From: Candidatus Woesearchaeota archaeon
GTDB taxonomy: Archaea > Nanobdellota > Nanobdellia > Woesearchaeales > GW2011-AR4
Direction: 5' to 3'
NCBI GenBank assembly: GCA_016187465.1
Contig: JACPJQ010000003.1
Coordinates: 344,139 to 408,138 of the forward strand
DNA length: 64,000 nt
In this document: one piece after another, positions 34,853-41,128 of the stretch
Layout: the number at the start of each line of letters is the position of its first letter
Numbering within the stretch: position 1 is the first letter of the stretch
Made by a program: the position numbers and the translations under genes
The notes under the pieces: generated by a model
Told to the model about the DNA's origin: nothing
The model's database searches: none
Seen by the model: only the letters and a program-made list of their open reading frames with translations

Positions 34853-35416
34853 ATGAATCCTAATGATTTTATCCACAATGCAGATGCCCCGACTCCCATT
34901 GTTTACATCCAATACAAGGGTATTTTGGACATGCAGGACATTTACGAAACTATTGCGGATTTCTTCAGGCGGAAAAAATTCAAACTTTATGAAAAGCAGC
35001 AGAGGCTCAGGAGGCCAAGCGCTTTTGGTGCGGAGCTTATGTATTCTTTTGAGGCAAGAAGAAAAATAGAGGATTATTATGAATGGGTTGTCAATATAAA
35101 CATTGAGACATTTGACTTTAAGGAAATAGATGTTGTCCTAAAAGACGGAACCAAGAAGAAGATGATTAAGGGCAGGGTTTGGGTGCAGCTTTACGGCACC
35201 TGCGTAACAGATTACGAAAAGATATGGGAGAAGAGCGCCTTTTTAGCACATCTAAAGAGCTTTTACAATAAGTATGTAATAAGGAAGAGGTTTGAAGGAG
35301 TCTGGTGGGACGAGCTTTACTACAAGATAGTTTTAAGGCTGCATGCTCTTCTAAAAGAAAGGCTGAAGATGATATCCGAAGGCTATGAGCACAGGCATTT
35401 TTCCGGCGTGCACTAA
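34853..35416 (+). CDS. Tandem paralogue 1 of an unrecognised family
   Basis: 187 residues, first of three adjacent related genes. Shared layout: an N-terminal strand pair (VYIQYKGILDMQDIYETIADFFRRKKFKLYEK), a YYEWVVNINI strand, DVVLKDGTKKKMIKGRVWVQLYG, then an aromatic helix with F-L-x-x-L-x-x-F-Y-x-K-Y. Soluble, Lys/Tyr-rich, with no signal. TATA ACCTTTATATATT about 25 bases before the ATG gives a leaderless start for the three-gene unit. I recognise no domain of known function. Confidence 0.75.
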   Translation: MNPNDFIHNADAPTPIVYIQYKGILDMQDIYETIADFFRRKKFKLYEKQQRLRRPSAFGAELMYSFEARRKIEDYYEWVVNINIETFDFKEIDVVLKDGTKKKMIKGRVWVQLYGTCVTDYEKIWEKSAFLAHLKSFYNKYVIRKRFEGVWWDELYYKIVLRLHALLKERLKMISEGYEHRHFSGVH

Positions 35417-35437
35417 AAAAAGAGGTTATTGTTCAGA

Positions 35438-35962
35438 ATGGGCCATTTAAAAATAGTTGTAGACCATGAAAAGATAGACTACAATGGACCTGTAAATGTG
35501 AGCGATTTGCTCAGGATGATTGAGAATTTTCTTTTTGAGCGCGGCTTTGACAAGAGGCAGGATAAGGATTTCGAGCAGCACACCAGTCATGGAAAATTTA
35601 TAGAATGGCAGATAGCTCCATGGAAGAAGGTAACTGACTACATAAGGTACATAGTGAAAGTCAGGGTTCTTGGCTACGACATACTAAAGACAGATGTTGT
35701 GAGCAACGGCAAAAAATCCAGGATTGACACCGCGAGAATCATAATTGTAATTGACGGGTTCATGGAGTATGATTATGACAACTACTGGGATGACAAGCCG
35801 ATTTTATTTTTTTTGAGGACTATTTACGACTATTTTATATTCAAGGCATATACTGAAAGGTTTGAGCATAGGCTTGTCCATGACATAAATCATCTCCATC
35901 ATAATATTGAAAAATTTTTGAACCTATACGGACATTACACAGTTATTTCAAAGCCGGCTTAG
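35438..35962 (+). CDS. Tandem paralogue 2 of an unrecognised family
   Basis: 174 residues from ATG 35438 (the track's TTG at 35429 is too close to GAGGT). It aligns with its neighbours: KIDYNGPVNVSDLLRMIENFLFERGFDKRQ, SHGKFIEWQIAPWKK, RIDTARIIIVIDGFMEYDYDNYWDDKPILFFLRTIYDYFIFKAYTERF. The strand-helix pattern ending in an aromatic-rich helix is shared by all three copies. The stop overlaps the region of the next gene's start, so the three are one operon. Function unknown. Confidence 0.75.
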   Translation: MGHLKIVVDHEKIDYNGPVNVSDLLRMIENFLFERGFDKRQDKDFEQHTSHGKFIEWQIAPWKKVTDYIRYIVKVRVLGYDILKTDVVSNGKKSRIDTARIIIVIDGFMEYDYDNYWDDKPILFFLRTIYDYFIFKAYTERFEHRLVHDINHLHHNIEKFLNLYGHYTVISKPA

Positions 35963-35970
35963 TGGTCTTT

Positions 35971-36483
35971 ATGGCAGAAAAGAAACAGGTGCTTTACGAT
36001 TTAAGGACAACGTATAACGGCCCTTTCATAGTTGAAGATTTCTATGCCGAGGTTGACGGCTGGATAAAGGAAAACGGCTTTGAAAAAGAGCCTAAAAAGA
36101 AGAGCGAGCATGTGACAAAAAACGGCAAGAAGATAGAGTGGGTTATTGAAGCCCACAGGCATCTGGACGAGCTGCATCACGGCATCATTGTTTTAAGGGC
36201 GCTGCTTGACAACATCAAGGAAGTCAGCATAAAAAAGGACGGCAAAAAAATAAGGATAAATAACGGCGATGTGCTGATAAACATTGACGGCTGGATCAAT
36301 TCCCACATACACGGCAGCTTTTACCAGGTCAAGCCGGTTTATTATTTTGTAAGGACTTTGATTGATAAGTTTGTGTACAATTTCTGGTCAGATAAGTATG
36401 ACGGAACTGTTGCATCTGAGTGCCATTCATTGTTCAAAAGGATAAGGGCTTTTTTCAAAGTGCAGAAATTCAAGTATGAATGA
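35971..36483 (+). CDS. Tandem paralogue 3 of an unrecognised family
   Basis: 170 residues from ATG 35971 (GTG 35962 is possible). Closest to paralogue 2: TTYNGPFIVEDFYAEVDGWIKENGFEKEP, TKNGKKIEWVIEAHRHLDE, RINNGDVLINIDGWINSHIHGSFYQVKPVYYFVRTLIDKFVYNFWSDKY. The shared motifs YNGP, GK-x-IEW, I-IDG and KP-x-x-F-x-RT-x-D define the family. It ends 32 bases before the second 93-bp repeat. No catalytic signature is obvious; conserved Asp/His/Trp might bind a ligand. Confidence 0.75.
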   Translation: MAEKKQVLYDLRTTYNGPFIVEDFYAEVDGWIKENGFEKEPKKKSEHVTKNGKKIEWVIEAHRHLDELHHGIIVLRALLDNIKEVSIKKDGKKIRINNGDVLINIDGWINSHIHGSFYQVKPVYYFVRTLIDKFVYNFWSDKYDGTVASECHSLFKRIRAFFKVQKFKYE

Positions 36484-36515
36484 ATGAAAGATAACATTAA
36501 ACTTCCAATTATAAT

Positions 36516-36608
36516 TATAGCAAATGACACAATTATTTATACATAAATAAGTCATTTGCTTATTACGAACGGACAACTATTGTATAATTATTTTTGTCCG
36601 TGAGTATA
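36516..36608 (+). repeat. 93-bp direct repeat with two palindromes, copy 2
   Basis: Identical to 33161-33253 apart from one transition, same orientation. It sits 32 bases after the stop of paralogue 3 and about 100 bases before tRNA-Leu. Together the copies bracket a 3.26-kb segment (the 478-aa secreted protein gene and the three paralogues). Confidence 0.92.
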
Positions 36609-36705
36609 AATACCCAATAATCAAAAAATTTCAACAAAAAACTAAAAAAAGACAATCATAACATTTAAATATAATTCTCTTAACCAAAAGACTGCCAGGC
36701 AATTT

Positions 36706-36871
36706 GCGGGGGTAATTCCTAAGCATTTGCTTCGGAATCCTTAGAGCGAAGCCTGGTCAAACGCGCAGGACTCAGAAGTGCGAAACTTAAGACCAGCCTG
36801 AGAAGGCTCACGCTGTAGATGGGATATCCTGTCCCTTAGTGGGTCCGAGGGTTCAAATCCCTTCCCCCGCA
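36706..36871 (+). tRNA. trnL: tRNA-Leu (CAG) with two introns (8/9 and 37/38)
   Basis: Acceptor GCGGGGG/CCCCCGC plus A73. D stem GCG/CGC, anticodon stem CAGGA/TCCTG, long variable arm CCC-TTAG-TGGG, T arm GAGGG-TTCAAAT-CCCTT. The canonical intron is 36777-36825 (49 nt); CTCA (32-35) pairs with TGGG, with 3-nt bulges GAA and ATA, and yields A38. A second 31-nt intron at 36714-36744 separates T8 from A9. It folds ATTCC/GGAAT and gives a BHB with GGGG:CCTT, bulges GTA and AGA, and outer helix TTTGC:GCGAA. Removing both gives an 86-nt class II tRNA. TATA ATTTAAATATAA lies upstream. Confidence 0.92.
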
Positions 36872-37130
36872 TTATTTACATTTGATTTATTTTCTTTTTT
36901 GAATTTTAATCCGTTCGCTACGCTCACAATATATTGTGCTCGGCAAAAATTGTCTGCCATTAATTTTTGCCTCACCTATTATTGCAATAAACAATTTAAA
37001 GCGATTCACTTTCATCTTGCTAACTTATCAAAGCCGCTCTCGTATTTTTTATTTAATTTTATTCGTTATTGTATTTTATATTGATTTTTTCCACAAACTT
37101 TTAAATACAAACATTCTTTCTAAAAGATAT
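36872..37130. other. Intergenic region between tRNA-Leu and tRNA-Thr
   Basis: 259 bases with no convincing gene; short ORFs here lack start signals and similarity. A perfect 14-bp palindrome CACAATATATTGTG lies at 36925-36938. The TATA box CTTTTAAATAC for tRNA-Thr is near 37098-37108. Confidence 0.5.
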
Positions 37131-37256
37131 GCCTCTGTAGCATAGCAGCTATTGCGTTGCCTTGGTATAATTTAGAATCAACAAATAGGCAAAGGTCGTG
37201 GGTGCAAATTGTGGAAAGCGAGCAACGCTTTCGCATTGCATGTCCCATCAGAGGCT
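37131..37256 (+). tRNA. trnT: tRNA-Thr (GGT) with two introns (37/38 and 59/60)
   Basis: Acceptor GCCTCTG/CAGAGGC with U73, typical of archaeal Thr. D stem GCA/TGC, anticodon stem TTGCC/GGCAA, loop TTGGTA...A giving GGT. A 19-nt intron (37168-37186) follows position 37 with a relaxed BHB. The T arm GTGGG/CCCAT has its loop split by a 34-nt insert (37209-37242). TGCA (54-57) pairs with intron TGCA, with bulges AAT and TGT, and the insert contains the strong stem GAAAGCG/CGCTTTC. Excision restores the 7-nt loop TGCAAAT and a 73-nt tRNA. G at position 55 instead of T is unusual. Confidence 0.9.
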
Positions 37257-37311
37257 TATTTATATATAGCTTTTAAGCAAAGTTTTTATAGGATTTGAAG
37301 ATTTTAGATAT

Positions 37312-37569
37312 ATGACACCTAAACAATTTTGGAAGCTATTAAAAGACAACAACAAACAGATTAATACTATCATTCAACTGATAATTTTAATAATCGCAAT
37401 TCTAGCCTACCTTAAGGTCCAAGCCATTAATATAGATTTAGATCAGGTTAAAGGTAGATTAGCTGATTTCGACAAAGTTATAGCAGGTAACATATCGTTG
37501 AAATCTGGAAACGAAACTATTACTGCAATGTCTACTAATGGAAGTCATATTTGTATGCCTAGTTGCTGA
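37312..37569 (+). CDS. Small single-pass membrane protein
   Basis: 85 residues. One transmembrane helix (TIIQLIILIIAILAYLKV) after a charged N-terminus, then an extracellular or cytoplasmic tail with Asn-glycosylation-like sites (NISL, NETI, NGSH) and ending CMPSC. Not recognised. It is just downstream of tRNA-Thr on the same strand. No strong Shine-Dalgarno is seen, so it is likely leaderless. Confidence 0.5.
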   Translation: MTPKQFWKLLKDNNKQINTIIQLIILIIAILAYLKVQAINIDLDQVKGRLADFDKVIAGNISLKSGNETITAMSTNGSHICMPSC

Positions 37570-37639
37570 TTTAATCCCTTCGTAAGTTTGATACTTTGAT
37601 ACTAATACCCCAGAGGCTTTATTACTTAAAGAATAAAGA

Positions 37640-38029
37640 TCATTCACTCTTCTTAACCTTTTCAACTTTCTTCCACAAGAGATAAGACGAAAACATCACT
37701 ACAAAGAATGGTATTACCGATAGTGCTTTTAAGATTCCGTCTCCGGCAAAATATATAGAAGCGCCTGCTCCGATAAAGTCAATTGTAAAGCCAGCATAAG
37801 CCCATTCCTTAATGGTTCGGAATTTCCACTGCAATATTGCAATTGCGCCTAGAATTTTTGCAACTCCGATGATTGTATTGACATAAATAGGATATCCAAG
37901 ATGCTTCATGATTTCCGCTGCTTGTTTGGTCTGCATTACTTCAGAAACTCCCGAAAACAGCATAAATAATGAGAACAGAATGGTCACTGCCCAATAAATG
38001 ACTTTAATGGTTTTTTGCTTCATTTTCAA
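37640..38029 (-). CDS. DoxX-like membrane protein
   Basis: 129 residues with four transmembrane helices (IYWAVTILFSLFMLFSGVSEV, VNTIIGVAKILGAIAIL, WAYAGFTIDFIGAGASIYF, VIPFFVVMFSSYLLW). The order and the short motif MLFSGVSEVMQTKQAAEIMKHLGYP match the DoxX-like family (PF13564). Members are membrane proteins of loosely defined redox or quinone-related role. It is preceded on the same strand by a lipoprotein gene. Confidence 0.82.
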   Translation of the reverse strand: MKMKQKTIKVIYWAVTILFSLFMLFSGVSEVMQTKQAAEIMKHLGYPIYVNTIIGVAKILGAIAILQWKFRTIKEWAYAGFTIDFIGAGASIYFAGDGILKALSVIPFFVVMFSSYLLWKKVEKVKKSE

Positions 38030-38080
38030 CAGATTGATAAGAGTTGTGTTTATTTCTATTGATTGTATAGGATTTCATTT

Positions 38081-38761
38081 TTAAGAATGCGTCACATCGC
38101 TGTCCTGCACGCTGTTGACTGAAATCTTGGTGAACCTGTAGATGTTGCCGTTAGACTCAGCCTGCAATGGAATGCCGTAAAAAGTGTCAACCCACAAAAA
38201 GCCCTTGTTTGTCTCAATCTTCCATGTGCTTCTGCTGTCAATGACTTCCTCGCCGACTTTCTTGGCGCTAGTTAAGCCGCTAGTCCAGTCAAAAGGCGTT
38301 GATATGTAAGCATCTTCATAATTCAAATCCTGCTTTTTGCCTTTGTATACACAAGATGCATGCACACAATAAGACTGGGATGTTTGAGCTGTTTTGTCTA
38401 TGAAAATAGAATCATATGACTCCGGATTATCTAAGGATTTTATTGCCAATGAAGGCTTGTACATTATCTTAGCGCCTTTGACATAAAAGGCATAAAAATT
38501 GTCGCCCGTCTCATGCCCTTTGTACAAATAGTAGATATTCTGGACTCTTGTTTTGGATTTTGCCAGCAAATCGCTGACATCGGCTGTGATTTCTGACATT
38601 GGCTGCGGCTGCTCAACTGGGGGAGCCGGGACAGGGACTGGAGGAGGCTGCTTATCCTCAGCTTTAGGCGGGGTGACCGCTGGCTGCTGCGGAACAGTAC
38701 ACGATGCGATGTAGAACAATGCTACTACAAGAGATAAAAAGGTGATATACTTATTTTTCAT
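38081..38761 (-). CDS. Predicted lipoprotein
   Basis: 226 residues. A signal peptide ending in a lipobox-like LFYIASCTVP implies lipid anchoring at Cys21. A proline-rich linker (residues 25-55, many PPxP and QP steps) leads to a soluble domain of about 165 residues with two Cys (SYCVHASCVYKG) that could form a disulfide. The domain may relate to LolA/LppX-like lipid-binding folds (TRVQNIYYLYKGHE, VIDSRSTWKIETNKGFLWVDTFYGIPLQAE), an impression from strand pattern only. Confidence 0.7.
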   Translation of the reverse strand: MKNKYITFLSLVVALFYIASCTVPQQPAVTPPKAEDKQPPPVPVPAPPVEQPQPMSEITADVSDLLAKSKTRVQNIYYLYKGHETGDNFYAFYVKGAKIMYKPSLAIKSLDNPESYDSIFIDKTAQTSQSYCVHASCVYKGKKQDLNYEDAYISTPFDWTSGLTSAKKVGEEVIDSRSTWKIETNKGFLWVDTFYGIPLQAESNGNIYRFTKISVNSVQDSDVTHS

Positions 38762-38867
38762 GTGCCATCGCCGAAAAGAGTTATTGCTCAGATTTAAAAA
38801 TTTTTCTAAGCATTCACTTACCCCTATTAGAAAACTTTTTATATAACCAAACTAACAAAAACCAGAG

Positions 38868-39353
38868 ATGGCAAGGGTTAAGAGCATAATGTTGGCGAAC
38901 CCGCCCACATTAAAAAAAGAGGCAAGCATTGCGGAAGCGGCAAAACTGCTGGCGCAAACGCAGCACGGATGTATTGTCATAACTGAGAATAGCAATCCGA
39001 TTGGCATTGTTACAGAGCTGGATTTTGTCAGGAATGTTGTTTCTATGAATAAGAATTTAAAAGAGAAGGTAAACAAGATAATGAGTTCTCCGGTTACATT
39101 TATGGACCCGGACATGAAGCTGGACGAAGCCTTGAAAATCATTGACACAAAGAAGTTCAGGAAGTATCCCGTTATGGACAATGGGCAATTGGTCGGCGTT
39201 GTCACAAAAAGGGACATTGTCAATGCTATAAGCGACAACTTGAGATTCCATAGAAACGTGCAGAACGCAGTGCTCGTGCTTTTTGTTTTGTTTGAGTTTT
39301 TTGTTTTTGTGCTGTACAAATATTTATACCAATATCTGTCTAAAGGAGTTTGA
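38868..39353 (+). CDS. Membrane-tethered CBS-pair protein 1
   Basis: 161 residues. Two CBS motifs (ASIAEAAKLLAQTQHGCIVITENSNPIGIVTELDFVRNVV and MKLDEALKIIDTKKFRKYPVMDNGQLVGVVTKRDIVNAI) form an adenine-nucleotide-binding Bateman module. A C-terminal hydrophobic helix (AVLVLFVLFEFFVFVLYKYL) follows. TATA CTTTTTATATAACC sits about 30 bases before the ATG. The gene is followed directly by a paralogue in the same operon, and the two may form a heteromeric membrane sensor of energy charge. Confidence 0.85.
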   Translation: MARVKSIMLANPPTLKKEASIAEAAKLLAQTQHGCIVITENSNPIGIVTELDFVRNVVSMNKNLKEKVNKIMSSPVTFMDPDMKLDEALKIIDTKKFRKYPVMDNGQLVGVVTKRDIVNAISDNLRFHRNVQNAVLVLFVLFEFFVFVLYKYLYQYLSKGV

Positions 39354-39354
39354 A

Positions 39355-39822
39355 ATGATAAAAATAGGAAGCATGATGACAAAGGATGTAATTACAATAC
39401 AGGCAGGTTCAGGCATACTTGAAGCTGCAAGGCTTATTGCATCCAAATCCGTCAGCAGCTTGGTGGTTATTGACGGCAGCAAGCCTATCGCTATTGTGAG
39501 CGAAAATGATATTATAAGAGGCGTTGTCTCAAAAAAATCCAAAGTCAGGGAAATTATGAGCACGGAATTTAATATCGTATTGCCATCAACAAAATTTTCT
39601 GAGATTATCAAAACGCTGAAAGAAAAAGGTATCAAGAGGTTTCCGGTTGTTGAAAATGAAAAATTGGTTGGGTTGGTAACTGAAACAGATGTGATAGAGG
39701 CTACAAGGGATTTTACCAGATTCCACCAGATAGTGCAGGAAATCATACTGGCCATTTTCGGACTTGCGACAGCATTCTTTTTGTTTTACTTCAGCCCTCT
39801 AAGAGCATCAATTTTTGGGTGA
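39355..39822 (+). CDS. Membrane-tethered CBS-pair protein 2
   Basis: 155 residues from ATG 39355, one base after the first CBS gene's stop and preceded by AAAGGAG. The track's earlier start at 39283 lies inside the first gene. CBS motifs: SGILEAARLIASKSVSSLVVIDGSKPIAIVSENDIIRGVV and TKFSEIIKTLKEKGIKRFPVVENEKLVGLVTETDVIEA. A terminal helix (IVQEIILAIFGLATAFFLFYF) follows. Same architecture as its neighbour, so it arose by tandem duplication. Confidence 0.87.
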   Translation: MIKIGSMMTKDVITIQAGSGILEAARLIASKSVSSLVVIDGSKPIAIVSENDIIRGVVSKKSKVREIMSTEFNIVLPSTKFSEIIKTLKEKGIKRFPVVENEKLVGLVTETDVIEATRDFTRFHQIVQEIILAIFGLATAFFLFYFSPLRASIFG

Positions 39823-39871
39823 CTGCTGATTAGAAAAATATAAATACCATGCACAAATATTGAATGCCCGA

Positions 39872-40010
39872 GGGCCTGTGGTCTAGCGGCTATGACATCG
39901 CCTCGACAACAACTGCAAAATCAGTTGACACTTTGTGGGGCATAAAGCGCCACTCGAAGCGGCGAAGGTCACCAGTTCAAATTTAACTGATGAAAATCTG
40001 GTCAGGCCCA
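39872..40010 (+). tRNA. trnV: tRNA-Val (GAC) with two introns (37/38 and 59/60)
   Basis: Acceptor GGGCCTG/CAGGCCC plus A73. D stem GTC/GAC, anticodon stem TCGCC/GGCGA, loop TCGACA...C giving GAC. T arm ACCAG/CTGGT. The 51-nt intron 39909-39959 has a textbook BHB: TCGA (32-35) pairs with intron TCGA, bulges CAA and AGC. The 15-nt intron 39982-39996 interrupts the T loop at 59/60: TTCA (54-57) pairs with TGAA, bulges AAT and AAT, restoring TTCAAAT. Mature length is 73. Position 33 is C rather than the near-universal T. TATA AAAATATAAATACC lies upstream. Confidence 0.93.
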
Positions 40011-40080
40011 TCCTATATTTAATATAAAAAGCGGTGAGAGCATTAAATCGAAGCTTTATCCTAGGATATTTTTTTCCGCA

Positions 40081-41124
40081 TTGTTTCTGGCAATTCTCCT
40101 TCTTGGATTTTTCATAACAAAGCCTTTCCTGCCGGCGCTTTTTACAGGCGCAATAATAGCCTATTTGTCTTATCCCTTGTACAAAAAACTCCTGGCGCAT
40201 ATCAAAAATAAGAATTTTGCGTCATTCATAATTGCATTCTTCATAGTCCTGATTTTTGCTATACCTTTTATTGTGGTGCTCGGCCTTGTCTCAAAAGAAG
40301 CTTATCTGACTTACACTACATTAAATCAACAGGACCTCGGAACAAATTTTCTCAGGGTGGTGTGCAAAGACGAAAGCTGGATGTCGTGCAAAGCCGTAAA
40401 GTCGCTTGTCGATTTCCTGCCGAGAAAAGACCTGGATTATTATTTGCAGGTCACAATCGGTAAAATAACAATATTTATCATAGAGAATGTTTCAAGATTC
40501 CTTTCCTCAATTCCATTGATACTTCTGAATTTTTTTGTGATGATATTTGTAGTTTATTATTTACTTAAAGACGGAGAAATTATGGCTGAAAGGCTAAAAA
40601 AGATACTGCCCCTCAAGGAATCGCACAAGCAGCATGTTTTGCAGACGTTTCACAACACCACATACGCTGTATTTTACGGCAATATACTGACAGCAGTCCT
40701 GCAGGGCATTTTAGGAGTTATAGGGTTCTTGGCTCTTGGTATTCAATCCGCCATCCTCTGGGGCTTTGTGATGATGGTATTTGCACTGATTCCGTATTTT
40801 GGCACTGCTATAATATGGCTGCCGGCTGCCTTAAACCTAATTTTTATAGGGTATCTGCAGAATGATAATTCATCAACCATCAGGGGAGTCATCCTTATCG
40901 TCTACGGTATCTTTGTTGTGAGCAGCATAGACAATTTCCTGAAGCCGAAGATGATAAGCGCAAAAGCAAAAGTTCATCCCATTCTGGCATTGATTGGCGT
41001 GCTGGGCGGCCTAAGCCTTTTCGGGTTTCTGGGCCTTATTTTGGGTCCGGTCATGCTTGCATTGCTCATGACATTTGTTGACATATATGAAGACGAAAAA
41101 ACTGAAATTGAAAAATATTTTTGA
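40081..41124 (+). CDS. AI-2E family transporter-like permease
   Basis: 347 residues, about eight transmembrane helices. The family layout is visible: an N-terminal helix pair, a charged soluble loop around residues 95-135, then LLKDGEIMAERLKKILPL, FHNTTYAVFYGNILTAVLQGILGVIGFLALGI, MMVFALIPYFGTAIIWLPAAL and DNFLKPKMISAKAKVHPILALIGVLGGLSLFGFLGLILGPVMLALL. These are hallmarks of PF01594. Substrate unknown; some homologues move cations. The track start is TTG. GGTGAG at 40033 and an in-frame ATT at 40042 suggest the protein may begin 13 codons earlier. Confidence 0.86.
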   Translation: MFLAILLLGFFITKPFLPALFTGAIIAYLSYPLYKKLLAHIKNKNFASFIIAFFIVLIFAIPFIVVLGLVSKEAYLTYTTLNQQDLGTNFLRVVCKDESWMSCKAVKSLVDFLPRKDLDYYLQVTIGKITIFIIENVSRFLSSIPLILLNFFVMIFVVYYLLKDGEIMAERLKKILPLKESHKQHVLQTFHNTTYAVFYGNILTAVLQGILGVIGFLALGIQSAILWGFVMMVFALIPYFGTAIIWLPAALNLIFIGYLQNDNSSTIRGVILIVYGIFVVSSIDNFLKPKMISAKAKVHPILALIGVLGGLSLFGFLGLILGPVMLALLMTFVDIYEDEKTEIEKYF

Positions 41125-41128
41125 CAAG

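Noticed and set aside
36925-36938. Perfect palindrome CACAATATATTGTG as an operator
   Set aside because: Lies between two tRNA genes, with no protein gene promoter nearby; AT-rich palindromes of this size arise by chance here.
39283-39354. N-terminal extension of the second CBS protein
   Set aside because: It lies inside the first CBS gene; ATG at 39355 has AAAGGAG and matches the domain start.
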